Origin: Bog-756 sp963829235
Lineage (GTDB): Bacteria; Actinomycetota; Acidimicrobiia; Acidimicrobiales; RAAP-2
Assembly: GCA_963829235.1 (NCBI GenBank)
Contig: CAWHIF010000005.1
Location: forward strand, 281,125 to 345,124
Direction: 5' to 3'
DNA length: 64,000 nucleotides
Below, piece after piece: positions 29,753 to 38,624 of the stretch. The position numbers were made by a program, and so were the translations under genes. Below the pieces are notes generated by a model. The model did not search any database. It saw nothing but the letters and a program-made list of their open reading frames with translations, and was not told the origin of the DNA. The number at the start of each line of letters is the position of its first letter. Positions within the stretch are counted from its first letter, which is position 1.

Positions 29753-30026
29753 ACCGCCTCCGATTCAGGTGCATCGATGACCACTCATGCTGGAACCCGC
29801 CAGCCCAAAGGCACAATGATCCTTGAACGTTACCTGATCTTTCCCACACCAGGATGGTCCCGCGCGTCCTTCTCGATGGCCGACCGGCGTCCGCCGACCC
29901 GGAACCGTACGGGTCGTACGGACCGAACGACGGGAACGAGGCCGCTACTGCGTCCGCCGGGCCAGGAGGCCGGACGCGCCCTCCGTCAGTGCCTTTGTCA
30001 CGTCTCGGGGGGCGAGCATGGGCGAG
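29753..30026 (-). other. Intergenic gap of 274 bp
   Basis: Between the SGNH lipoprotein stop and the acyltransferase start on the same strand. No gene seen. It may carry the acyltransferase promoter; no clear box is visible. Confidence 0.4.
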
Positions 30027-31073
30027 CTATTTGGGGTCGCTCGTGAATACGTCGGCGTTCCGAAGCGTCTGGTAGAGCGCGGGCTCGAGGTAGGAGCTGA
30101 AGGAGAGCGTGATGTGGGCGCGGTCGTAGTAGACGACCGTCCTGTGGATCAATGCGGTGCACGTGGATGTGCAGAACCACGGAGTCAAGTCGACGTACGT
30201 CGCGCCCGTCTCGCCGGAGGCCTGCTTCTCGGCCGCGACGTAACCGGTCTGAATCGCCTGGCTTGCCGGAGTAGAACAGAGCTGGATATTGGATACATGT
30301 CTGGCCAGACAGGCGGCCGTGCCGTCCTGGAGGTTGGGGATCTGGCCGACGACCACGACCTTCCCGACGGAGGGCGACACCTTGGCCACCATCGACCGGA
30401 GGGCGGCGTACCAATCGGAGGTGTAGCCGTAGTGGTCGCTTATCATGATGAGAAGGCTCGGGCGCAAGGCCTTGATCGTGGCCATCACGTTCTTCTGCCA
30501 GGCGACACACTGGGGAGTAGGACTCCAGGGAGTCGATGAGCTCCTCGAGAAGTAGCTCAATGTGGCGAAGGGGCAAGAGGGTTTCGACATCATCAACAGC
30601 TTCGACTGAAGCTGGGTCGCGATCGTATCGAAGGCCGGCTCCCACATCTGGGCGTGAGAATCTCCCACCAACACAATGGTCTTGCTCCCGGCCGGGTCTC
30701 CAAAAGCGCACGGAGCACTCGCTGAATTCGCTGGGCCCAGACTTCCGGGGGGACATGCATGGGCTGCCGGGCTCGAGGGGAAGTCGTCGTTGGCGACGTC
30801 CTGAAGCGGTGGCTGGGTATTCGACGGGAGCGTCTGGATCCTTGCTGCTGCGGCGACGGCCGCTGCCACTTGGGAGAGCGGGTCACTGACTCTTGACGAA
30901 CCAGCGGTCGCCGTCGTCGGTGAGTCAGCGGCTGTGGTCGTTGACGATGTGCCGGCGCTCGACCCGCAGGCGGTGACGAAAAGGGCGATCGCCATCGTCA
31001 CGGCCAGGGCGACGGGAGGAGCCTTGGCTCGAAGATCGAACTGCCTGCCCGCACCTGTTCTCTGATGTCTCAC
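30027..31073 (-). CDS. SGNH-domain lipoprotein
   Basis: 348 residues from a GTG at 31073 preceded by GAGAGGAATC. The first 39 residues form a lipoprotein signal with lipobox LFVTAC, so the mature protein would be lipid-anchored at the outer face. A Ser/Thr/Ala-rich linker follows. The SGNH hydrolase-like domain has the block I nucleophile in IVLVGDSHAQMW and a block V Asp-x-x-His in YYDRAHITLS near the C-terminus, as in the periplasmic SGNH domain fused to OafA-type acyltransferases. Several Cys could pair. It probably takes an acyl group from the membrane acyltransferase encoded downstream. An upstream GTG at 31139 would add 22 residues before the signal and is less likely. Confidence 0.8.
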   Translation of the reverse strand: MRHQRTGAGRQFDLRAKAPPVALAVTMAIALFVTACGSSAGTSSTTTAADSPTTATAGSSRVSDPLSQVAAAVAAAARIQTLPSNTQPPLQDVANDDFPSSPAAHACPPGSLGPANSASAPCAFGDPAGSKTIVLVGDSHAQMWEPAFDTIATQLQSKLLMMSKPSCPFATLSYFSRSSSTPWSPTPQCVAWQKNVMATIKALRPSLLIMISDHYGYTSDWYAALRSMVAKVSPSVGKVVVVGQIPNLQDGTAACLARHVSNIQLCSTPASQAIQTGYVAAEKQASGETGATYVDLTPWFCTSTCTALIHRTVVYYDRAHITLSFSSYLEPALYQTLRNADVFTSDPK

Positions 31074-31558
31074 GATTCCTCTCAACAGTTGGAATTGGCG
31101 TCGCAGAATCAAGGTTTCCCGTCGTGAAGTGTACGGCACGCGGCGGCGTGGCCAGCATCGGTATCCATCGAGACGGAATTGCCGGCGCCCGTGGAAGTGG
31201 GGCTGCTATTTTCAGAGATGATCCTTATGGAGATGGTCTGCGCGGTATGCCCGATCGGGACCATTCGAGGTGCACCGATGCGCCATCTTGCGCCAATCTG
31301 GGATCCGATCTCTTGAGGCCCGGACGCGCAACACGGCGACGTCGGTCCGGCCGAGCAGTCGTCGCCGCCCGTCGCCGCCGTTACCCCCTGTTAGCCTTCT
31401 GGAACATTGGCAACAGCGATCGCGCTTTCCCAGCCGAGCTACACACTCTTGACACCGCACCGACGTCCACCCACCCACGATGATGACCCCCAATCGGCCG
31501 CGACGGTGAGACATGTCCGGTGCAGTGCGAGCGAGCGATTGACACAGGAGCATGTGCC
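31074..31558. other. Divergent intergenic region of 485 bp
   Basis: Between the leftward lipoprotein gene and the rightward GT4 gene. No gene or RNA recognised. A TTGACA at 31451-31456 could be a -35 box for the GT4 gene, but no good -10 stands 16-18 nt after it. Confidence 0.4.
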
Positions 31559-32701
31559 GTGAGGATCCTGGTGATCCCTTATCTCCCGTCGGCGGTCAGA
31601 GCGAAACCCATCGCGAAAACCCTCAGCAACACGGGGCACGAGGTCCACATGATCACGTGGACCATGCCATATCCTCTCACCGCTCGGAATATCCTGGACA
31701 GCTTTCGTCATTCGTGGAAAGCATCCGAGTACCGGGACGAGAACGTGATCATGCACAAGGTCAGACGCGTCCCCTTGTTCTTCCCCCCACTCAACAAGCG
31801 ATGGTTCAAGCGTCAGATTCGGTCAATCTTTGAACGAAACAAGCTGGAATTCATCTTTTCCGAAGCATATTTCAGCGAGACGGAGCCGCCCCTCGATCTG
31901 CCTCTCTTCTATGACCTCTCTGATGATCATGAGGCATTCCCGGAGCTCTATGGATCGCCCGTCTACAAACTCGCGTTCAAGGTGCTGGCCGTTCATTCGA
32001 CGATCGTCCGTCAAATTACCGAGAGCAGGGCCGTGTTCTGTGTTTCGGACGAGCTCGTTGCCTACGCCCGGGAGTACCGGTCCGATTCGATCTTCAAGAT
32101 GACGAACGGTGTGGAGGACTGGGCCTTGGAGATTCCGTACTCACCAGGGAAGAAACATTCCCTGGTGTACGTCACAAACTATGGCCAGTGGTCGCAAGTG
32201 GTGCCGTTGATCCAGGTGGTGAGCGAACTCCGGGCGACTATTCCCGATATCTCCCTCACCCTGATAGGAGACGGACCGGAGATACCCGCGGCGAAAGACT
32301 ATGTGGAGGAGAACGATCTCGGGGAGCTTGTCGCATTCAAAGGTCAGATCGGCGACCGACGGCAGCTCTTCGACGAGGTGAACCGGCATGAAGTGTGTCT
32401 CAACATCTCGGAAAAGAACCGCTTCCGCGACTCGGCCAGCCCCATGAAGGTATTCGAATACTCCGCCCTGGCGAAGAAGATCGTCTCCAGCGAGCTCAAT
32501 GAGGTGAAGAGGCTGCCGTTCGACAACATCTATTTCTTCGGCGCCGACATGTGGGACGAGAGTCTGAAGAAAGCCATCCACCAAGCGTGCTCTTCGGAGA
32601 TCGACGCGGCCGCCGTCCGCAACCAGGTGGCGCACTACGCCTGGACGGCCCTCATGGGTGAGGCAGAGAAGGTCTTCGACTCGAAGCTGGGCACATCATG
32701 A
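31559..32701 (+). CDS. GT4-family glycosyltransferase
   Basis: 380 residues from a GTG with AGGAG 8 nt upstream (VRILVIPYLPSAVRAKPIA). GT-B fold: LPLFYDLSDDHEAFPELYGS in the N-domain; the C-domain has LTLIGDGPEIPAAKDYV and an EKNRFRDSASPMKVFEYSALAK segment that supplies the acidic donor-binding motif. Low GC for this window, like the genes at 26.5-28.5 kb, and it contains many charged and aromatic residues typical of exopolysaccharide GTs. It is transcribed toward the flippase gene, with a repeat tract between their convergent ends. Sugar specificity cannot be told. Confidence 0.8.
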   Translation: MRILVIPYLPSAVRAKPIAKTLSNTGHEVHMITWTMPYPLTARNILDSFRHSWKASEYRDENVIMHKVRRVPLFFPPLNKRWFKRQIRSIFERNKLEFIFSEAYFSETEPPLDLPLFYDLSDDHEAFPELYGSPVYKLAFKVLAVHSTIVRQITESRAVFCVSDELVAYAREYRSDSIFKMTNGVEDWALEIPYSPGKKHSLVYVTNYGQWSQVVPLIQVVSELRATIPDISLTLIGDGPEIPAAKDYVEENDLGELVAFKGQIGDRRQLFDEVNRHEVCLNISEKNRFRDSASPMKVFEYSALAKKIVSSELNEVKRLPFDNIYFFGADMWDESLKKAIHQACSSEIDAAAVRNQVAHYAWTALMGEAEKVFDSKLGTS

Positions 32702-32726
32702 GCGAGGAGCGCGGCGCAGACGGTCG

Positions 32727-32812
32727 GCTGGCCGAACGGGGCCGAACGGGCCGAACGGGCCGAACCGGCCGAACGGGCCGAACCGGCCGAGCCGGCCGAA
32801 CCGGCCGAACCA
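32727..32812 (+). repeat. Nine-bp minisatellite (GGCCGAAC[C/G])
   Basis: About nine tandem copies of GGCCGAACG/GGCCGAACC, the last with GGCCGAGCC, fill the gap between the convergent GT4 and flippase genes. The flippase stops a few bases beyond it. Confidence 0.9.
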
Positions 32813-32815
32813 TGC

Positions 32816-34102
32816 TCACGATGACCCGACGGTCGAAAGATAAAGGTCGCCGCGATGCCGGCGAAGGACCACCAGGGTGCACGAGATGGCCCCGTAGGCG
32901 GCTTGGCCCGCAACCCAGGCCCATCCGATGGCGGTGGGCGAACCGGGTATGACGATGATGATCGCACCGAGGCAGGCGCAACTTCCGAGCACATTCGCCC
33001 AGGCGTACCCGGAAACATCGCGCCGGACGTTGAGCACGGTATCGGCGAGAAAGTTCGGAGCCGAGATGAATGCCGAAAGCGCCAGTAGGCGGAGCAGTGT
33101 GGTCGAGTGCGCGGCATACGCCGGCCCGAACCATCCGAGGACGTACGGGGCCGCAATGGCGACGATGGCCGACGACACCGCGGTCAGTGCCAGTGAGCGC
33201 GGGAGGACCTTCCAGAAGAGGTGGGAGAGGTGGGACGGGGCCTTCGACGCTTCGGCAAAGAGACTCCGGGCCAGCAGGGCCGGGATTGCCGTGAGCAGTG
33301 GGACTGTCAGGAGTGGGATCGCGACCCAAGTTGCCGCCCTGGCACCTTGGCTGCTCGCCACCAGCAGAGGGGTGATTGCAGGGGTGACGAGCGATGCCAT
33401 ACCCGAAACCCAATTGCTGGCCGCGAAGACCTGAGCCCGCGGGACCCGTGCCTCACCGCTCTGTCGGAAACCAAGCAGCCGGAACACGACGAAGAGGCTG
33501 ACGAGGACTCCGGCCACTGCAGCCAGAGACCAGCTGAGAAGAAGCCCCAGCGCACCGAGCGGCACCAATGCGATCGCCGACAGCCGCGTCAGTCCCCCCA
33601 CCGAATTCTCGAACAGAAGAAGGGCCGGACGACGCGCCGCGATGATCGCACCGTCGGTAACCACGTTCACGGTCATTGCGACTGCGGATCCGCAGAGGAT
33701 GCCCAACACGAGCCAAGGGCCTATTCCCTCCGACTCCAGCAGGTGATGGGTCAGAACCCACCACACGATCCCACCCGCCAGAGCGGCAAGACCGACCAAC
33801 AGGCAATTTCTGGCAAGAAAACGGCGTTGGTTCTCGACTCCCGCCAGATGCCGGATCGTCGTCTCCACCAGGCCGAGTGCGGCGGCGGTGGCGATGAAGT
33901 TCGACACGGCGACGGCTGCCGCGACAGCTCCGACCTCACGTGGAGGGTAGAACCGGGCGGCGATGACCCACCCGAGCAGGCCCAACCCCGAGGAGAGACC
34001 CACGTTCACCCACATCCAACCGGCATTGCGCACGAGGCGGTCCGAGGCGGTGGCGCGCAGCGGGGCAACAGCCCGGTCGATGACCGAACGCGCGGAGCTC
34101 AT
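32816..34102 (-). CDS. Polysaccharide flippase-like membrane protein (MOP/Wzx type)
   Basis: 428 residues with 12 or so transmembrane helices. NAGWMWVNVGLSSGLGLLGWVIAARFYPPREVG is the typical Wzx/MVF start, with a short cytoplasmic N-tail rich in Arg. It would move lipid-linked oligosaccharides across the membrane. Its genomic position between GT4 and GT2 genes fits. No conserved residue distinguishes substrates. The upstream 300 bp (34103-34402) hold no gene. Confidence 0.8.
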   Translation of the reverse strand: MSSARSVIDRAVAPLRATASDRLVRNAGWMWVNVGLSSGLGLLGWVIAARFYPPREVGAVAAAVAVSNFIATAAALGLVETTIRHLAGVENQRRFLARNCLLVGLAALAGGIVWWVLTHHLLESEGIGPWLVLGILCGSAVAMTVNVVTDGAIIAARRPALLLFENSVGGLTRLSAIALVPLGALGLLLSWSLAAVAGVLVSLFVVFRLLGFRQSGEARVPRAQVFAASNWVSGMASLVTPAITPLLVASSQGARAATWVAIPLLTVPLLTAIPALLARSLFAEASKAPSHLSHLFWKVLPRSLALTAVSSAIVAIAAPYVLGWFGPAYAAHSTTLLRLLALSAFISAPNFLADTVLNVRRDVSGYAWANVLGSCACLGAIIIVIPGSPTAIGWAWVAGQAAYGAISCTLVVLRRHRGDLYLSTVGSS

Positions 34103-34402
34103 GCGAGGTCAGGGTCCGCAATCATCCGAAACACGCCCCCTGGTGGTTGTCGAGCGAGGAGCTCGTCTCTACGCGACACCTGACTTCCAGCGTTTCACGA
34201 TCCTCGTTCCCGCGACAGTAGCAACCGTACGGTGCCAACCTGCCCATGTTGCCCTGCGGACGTCGACCATGTCAGTCCGGAGCAGATGCGGCCGAGGAGG
34301 CACCATCGGAGTGGCCTGCTGCTCTCACGCCGGAGGGACGAGCGGCGACTGAGGCAAACCCGCGCACTTCCGACCAGCTCACTTCCAAAGGGGATCCCCG
34401 GA
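34103..34402 (-). other. Intergenic gap of 300 bp
   Basis: Separates the flippase start from the stop of the polyprenyl-phosphate GT2 gene on the same strand. No gene, repeat or hairpin recognised. Confidence 0.4.
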
Positions 34403-35761
34403 TCAGAGGGATTCGGCCACTTCGGAGCCGGAGTCATGCGCCGAAACGGGGTCGGATCGCGAATGTTCGACAGATGCTTCGTCCGTTGAAGGGAAGAGGA
34501 ATTCGAGCCGGCCATCGATGTCGAGGCCGTTGGAAGCGACAGCCGACTCCGGGACAAGTGCCTGACCGAAGCGCGAATCGGGCTCGACCTCGAAGTCGAT
34601 CTCCGAGCGTGGCGCCATGACCCCCTCCGACGGGCCGCGGGCGATGATCGGATAGAGGATCGGCACTGCGGCGAAGATTGCCCCGTCTATCAGCAACGCC
34701 GAAATCAGCCCGGCCATTGCCGAGGTCGCGCTGGCGCCGAAATGCCAAGCCAGTCCGTGAAGGCTGAGCGCCAGATCCAGTCCGATGCCCGTGACGAGCA
34801 AGAGAATGCCCAAGCCGCCGGCGATGGGAACGATGTGTCGGGCCACCTTCGCTTTCGGGCGCAGGCCCACCAGTGCGGCTCGGAACCGCAGGCCGAAGCC
34901 GATCATGATCATGAGCGGGCCGAGGACGAGCAGCGATTGCGAGAGATGAAGTGTCTGCCAGCCGTAAGAGCCGACGACATTGTCCCCGAAGGCGACGAAG
35001 CTTGCGCACCAACCCACGAGGCCGAGCAACGTGAAGAGTATGCCGGGTCCGATGGCGAGCATGTCCGGCGCGAGCAGGAACAGCTGACGCAAGTGCCGCC
35101 ATCCATCGGCAAACGTGCGCAGCTTCGACTGCCCGACGCGCTCGGTGTAGCAGGTATCGATTTCCGTGATCCTCAATCGTGCCCAGCTCGCACGAACCAG
35201 CATCTCCGAGGCGAACTCCATTCCCGTCGAGCTCATGTCGAGGGATTGGATCGCCTTCTTCCGAAACGCCCGAAAGCCGCTTTGACTGTCACGCACGCTG
35301 AGCCCGTCGGCCGCGTGGCGGACCATCCTGGTCAGTATCGGGGTCCCGACGAATCGGTGGAGGAACGGCATGCTGCGCTTGGTTGCATTGGACATCCTGT
35401 TCCCAACCACCAAGTCGGCATCGCCCGACGTGATCGGCGCCAGCATGCGTCCGAGTGCACCGATCTCGTAGGTCCCGTCGGCGTCGAGCATGACGACCAA
35501 TTCCCCACGTGCGTACTCGATTCCCGTCCGGAGGGCGGCGCCATAGCCGGGCTGAGGTTGCTTCAGCACTCGGGCCCCTGCCAGGTGGGCCAGTTCGGCG
35601 GACCGGTCTGCCGACCCGTTGTCCACCACCACAACTTCACCGGCGTATCCCGTCTCCTCCAACGCGAGGTGGGCATCGAGAACGCAGGCGCGAATGGATT
35701 CCTCCTCGTTGAGGCACGGGAATACGATCGATACGTAAGGCCTACCTGCCATCCCCGCCAT
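34403..35761 (-). CDS. DPM1-like GT2 glycosyltransferase with membrane domain
   Basis: 452 residues from an ATG at 35761 with GGAGGGGAGCG just upstream. The GT2 domain has VSIVFPCLNEEESI, VVVVDNGSADRS and VVMLDADGTYEI (DxD) near residue 95, with SGFRAFRKKAI and a TERVGQSKL segment as in dolichol-phosphate mannosyl/glucosyltransferases. Four or five hydrophobic helices follow (about residues 225-375). Such enzymes transfer a sugar from its nucleotide to polyprenyl phosphate, giving the donor for GT-C enzymes. A long acidic C-terminal tail (about 80 residues) is unusual. Confidence 0.82.
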   Translation of the reverse strand: MAGMAGRPYVSIVFPCLNEEESIRACVLDAHLALEETGYAGEVVVVDNGSADRSAELAHLAGARVLKQPQPGYGAALRTGIEYARGELVVMLDADGTYEIGALGRMLAPITSGDADLVVGNRMSNATKRSMPFLHRFVGTPILTRMVRHAADGLSVRDSQSGFRAFRKKAIQSLDMSSTGMEFASEMLVRASWARLRITEIDTCYTERVGQSKLRTFADGWRHLRQLFLLAPDMLAIGPGILFTLLGLVGWCASFVAFGDNVVGSYGWQTLHLSQSLLVLGPLMIMIGFGLRFRAALVGLRPKAKVARHIVPIAGGLGILLLVTGIGLDLALSLHGLAWHFGASATSAMAGLISALLIDGAIFAAVPILYPIIARGPSEGVMAPRSEIDFEVEPDSRFGQALVPESAVASNGLDIDGRLEFLFPSTDEASVEHSRSDPVSAHDSGSEVAESL

Positions 35762-37019
35762 ACCGCTCCCCTCCACACCATCGGCCACGAGCCTGTGCAA
35801 GCAGCCTTCACCGGGCACTCGAGCAGACTTGACTCGTTACCTGCGCTCGTCCCTATGGACGCAGACATACGCAACCCAGAGGAAGTATAGCTCCGCGCCC
35901 CCTCGCCGGCGCAACCGATTTCATCACCTGTCTGCGCCCGCGTATCGCTCCGTTGCTCCGCTCCAAGGTCGCCTGCGGCTCCGACGGACAGTCGGAAATC
36001 TTGTCCGGTGACGCGGGACCCGCGGACGATCCGACGGCTCGAATCGCTCGCTGTCCCGTCAAGAGCCACGCTCGGCGGCGGCTCTTGCACAAGGGGTGAG
36101 AAGGCGGGTGACAAATCGGAGAACCCGGCTGCCGACCCGGGCGCCAGCGTCGCCGGTGGCGGCGCGGTGACCGGCCGTGATCCCTGTTCGGTCCGCAAAT
36201 GGGGATGACGGTGGCCTTGGGCCTCGATCCCACGGAGCTGCGACTTCGGGCAACGGTCGCGTCGATCCTCGACATCGAAATAGACAGAACCCGGTCAACC
36301 ATGTCGATTTCACTGGGAAGCACCACCGCTTTACCCGGGGTCCACAGCCAGCAACTGCGACACCCCCGGTCGCGGCACAGTGGAGATTCTGCGCCTCTGG
36401 CCGGTGTGCGGTCCGGCCCGCCCGGTTCATCACCGTGTCACCGACGTCGTTGTCCCAGCGCACCACACGGTTGTCCCTCCATCATCGAATCTCGTCACAT
36501 TTGGCGATGAACGAGATCGCGAAATCCATTACCCTCCGAGGAGTGGGGGTAGAAAATCGCTGGGCGACGAGGACCGGCGAATGATACGGGGCGCTGGGGG
36601 CGCCGGGATTTCCAACGCGGTTTCAACGTAGAGCTTCGGGTCGGATTCGACCGGTTGCTGAACCGGGTTGGCGACCCAGGGCAGAGCACACTGCCAGGGG
36701 GAGAAGGGAGAGGTGGGGCTGCGGTCCCGCCTCTCCCTTCGGCAATTCTGCTCCTCCGGGGAGCGACCACCGGTCATCCCCACCTGCGGCGTCGGGAGCC
36801 TTTCTCGTGAATCCCCGGTCCCGACGTCGGCGAGTCGGGCACCGCGCTCGGCGGCCCACTTATCAATGAAGAAGATGGTCAATAACTCCTAAAGAGATCC
36901 TCCACAAAATTGCGTACAATCCACGTGTAGATCCTGTGGATACTGTTGATTTTCTCCCACTTATGCCCAGGTAGAGACCATTTTTATGGTTGCTGCACAG
37001 ATTAATGGCCAGCTTCCGC
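35762..37019. other. Gene-poor region of about 1.26 kb
   Basis: Several overlapping open frames exist on both strands, but none has a ribosome-binding site, a recognisable domain or codon bias like its neighbours. From about 36890 the DNA becomes AT-rich and carries several hexamers resembling -10 and -35 boxes, leading into the promoter of the rpf-like gene. No tRNA or known RNA family seen. Confidence 0.5.
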
Positions 37020-37025
37020 TATAGT
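37020..37025 (+). promoter_or_regulatory. -10 box TATAGT of the rpf-like gene
   Basis: TATAGT at 37020-37025 would place the transcript start near 37032, ten bases before a structured element. It stands at the end of an AT-rich tract of about 130 bp. A -35 box is not obvious. Confidence 0.55.
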
Positions 37026-37041
37026 GTCGAAAGGGCATCGA

Positions 37042-37145
37042 CGCCGAGCTGACTCCACGGAGATCGGGGCGTCCTATCGGGAACCGGAACACACCGGTTT
37101 CGGGTAGCACCGCAGCGTGCACCAAGCTCCCCGCTTGGCTCGGCG
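37042..37145 (+). ncRNA. Structured leader element upstream of rpf-like gene, class unknown
   Basis: CGCCGAGC (37042-37049) can pair with GCTCGGCG (37138-37145) to close an element of about 100 nt. Inside, AACCGG/CCGGTT (37082-37087 and 37094-37099) and CCAAGC/GCTTGG (37122-37127 and 37133-37138) form two hairpins. Further 3', TGGCG-TAA-CGCCA, GGACGG/CCGTCC and GGCGC/GCGCC hairpins precede the ribosome-binding site, the last one only 13 nt before GGGAGG. The element starts just after a good -10 box. In many actinobacteria rpf genes carry a c-di-AMP (ydaO) riboswitch; the ydaO hallmark GGGGUGAAUCC is absent here. I call it a candidate cis-regulatory RNA. Confidence 0.5.
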
Positions 37146-37384
37146 CGCCCTTGTGGCCAGCAGGTCCACCGGCACTCGGAACCTGTCCGTTGACTGACGA
37201 CGAAAAGTGTGGTGTCACCACGACGCAATCCAGGGCATAACCAAACCGGCCGCACACCCTGTGGCGTAACGCCAGGACGGACGTAGCCTTCCCGCTCGCC
37301 GTCCGGGGAACGAATGCAAAGGCCGGAGCCCGCCAACACCAAGCAGAGGAAGGCGCCTTTACGCGCCCTACGAAGGGAGGTGCC

Positions 37385-37990
37385 ATGCGGACCCGCATTG
37401 CACTCGTGGCGATCGTTCCGGTCGCGCTCATTACCGTCAGTACCTGTACCCAGGCTGCCCTGGCGCAGCCTGTCCGAGCAGTACCCAATTCATCCGGCGT
37501 GACCACCGTCCGCAACGTTCCGATGGTGCCGGTCGATTCGGTGATCCGTCGCAGGATCGTGTCGCACCCTCAGGTGGGGGAAGAGGCGACCCTGCCGTTC
37601 ATCAACTCCGTGCCCCTCGTCAGGCGCATCGTCACCACGGCCGGCACGACCACGCCGAACACGATCGCACTGGCCTCGCTGGCCGCGCTGGCCTCGCTGG
37701 CCAGGGCTTCGGCACCGCCGACGCCCGCGGTGGTTGGTCCCGTCGACACCGTGACTCCCGACCAGCGGGCAGCGTGGGAGCAGGTGGCCATGTGCGAAGA
37801 AGGGGGCGATTGGAGCTCCGACGGAGGGTCGTTCAGCGGCGGGCTCGGAATCAGCCGGGCCAACTGGGATGCCTACGGTGGGCTCGAATTCGCACCTGAG
37901 GGTGCCGACGCATCCGAGGACCAGCAGATCATGGTGGCCGAGCGCATCCAGCCCAGTCCACCCGATCAGAACGGATGCAGTGGTTGGTAG
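37385..37990 (+). CDS. Rpf-like resuscitation-promoting factor (transglycosylase-like domain)
   Basis: 201 residues, with GGGAGG five bases before the ATG. A signal peptide (RIALVAIVPVALITV..., cleaved near ALAQ) is followed by a linker of about 100 residues. The C-terminal domain of about 70 residues opens WEQVAMCEEGGDW; its Glu in CEEGG is at the catalytic position of Rpf lytic transglycosylases (usual form WDxVAxCESGGNW), and GGLGISRANWDAYGG and the closing QNGCSGW fit. Rpf enzymes cut peptidoglycan and help dormant cells resume growth. A clear terminator follows 2 nt after the stop. The long structured leader suggests post-transcriptional control. Confidence 0.88.
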   Translation: MRTRIALVAIVPVALITVSTCTQAALAQPVRAVPNSSGVTTVRNVPMVPVDSVIRRRIVSHPQVGEEATLPFINSVPLVRRIVTTAGTTTPNTIALASLAALASLARASAPPTPAVVGPVDTVTPDQRAAWEQVAMCEEGGDWSSDGGSFSGGLGISRANWDAYGGLEFAPEGADASEDQQIMVAERIQPSPPDQNGCSGW

Positions 37991-37992
37991 TC

Positions 37993-38025
37993 AGAAGGCC
38001 GTGTTCCTATCGACCACGGCCTTCT
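37993..38025 (+). terminator. Strong hairpin terminator after rpf-like gene
   Basis: AGAAGGCCGTG (37993-38003) and CACGGCCTTCT (38015-38025) are perfectly complementary over 11 bp, with an 11-nt loop. The stem begins right after the stop codon. The T-rich end is short (TTCTTG). Confidence 0.85.
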
Positions 38026-38232
38026 TGTCGACGGCCGCCCGCGGTGTGGGGGCGACAACGAGCCAAGGCCGGTGAACACGACAGCGCGCCAAGGCCACAG
38101 GAAGGCCCGAGCCCTCTGAGATTTCGCCACAACGCCGGCGCCGAACCGCTGCCGACAGCTTGGGGATGTCGACCCGGCGGCCAAGGTCGGTAGACCGACA
38201 CGGCCGCCGGGTCGGCACCCGAAGAGACTGAA

Positions 38233-38436
38233 TCAGATCTTGCGGACCTGGCTCGCCTGCAGGCCCTTTTGGCCCTGCTTGGTCTCGAACTCCACACGCT
38301 GGCCTTCTGCGAGGTCGCGGAAGCCCTCCATCTGGATCTCGGACTGGTGAACGAAGAGGTCATCCCCGCCGCCGTCAGGCGTAATGAAACCAAAGCCCTT
38401 TTCGGCGTTGAACCACTTAACTGCACCTACACCCAT
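38233..38436 (-). CDS. Cold-shock protein (CspA family)
   Basis: 67 residues: the single-strand nucleic acid-binding cold-shock domain, with RNP1 KGFGFI and RNP2 LFVHQ motifs. AAGGAGTGACAGTT precedes the ATG at 38436, an excellent ribosome-binding site, which is why I choose this start over the longer open frame to 38481. CspA proteins melt RNA structure and often act in translation control at low temperature or in general growth. It stands alone, converging with the rpf-like gene, with about 205 bp between them after the terminator. Confidence 0.95.
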   Translation of the reverse strand: MGVGAVKWFNAEKGFGFITPDGGGDDLFVHQSEIQMEGFRDLAEGQRVEFETKQGQKGLQASQVRKI

Positions 38437-38624
38437 AACTGTCACTCCTTGAAATTCACGCACGGTAACGCGGGGATCCATTTGTGAAGCCCTACATCCA
38501 TCGGCCCGCGTGATTGGGTCGACGACCCCCTCACCCTAGGCGCAAAGGCGGAGCTGCGCTGCAAATCCCGGTTCTTCAGTCCCGTTCTGGCCCATCCACG
38601 ACCGGATGGCCGACCCAGCCGGCC

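Noticed and set aside
26499..32701. Mobile element or prophage borders around the lower-GC genes
   Set aside because: No transposase, integrase, tRNA or flanking direct repeats found.
36177..36584. Small open frames on both strands in the gene-poor region
   Set aside because: Overlapping, without ribosome-binding sites, domains or GC3 bias; not distinguishable from chance.
37042..37384. ydaO-type c-di-AMP riboswitch in front of the rpf-like gene
   Set aside because: The position is right, but the conserved GGGGUGAAUCC and CUAACC stretches of that class are not present.
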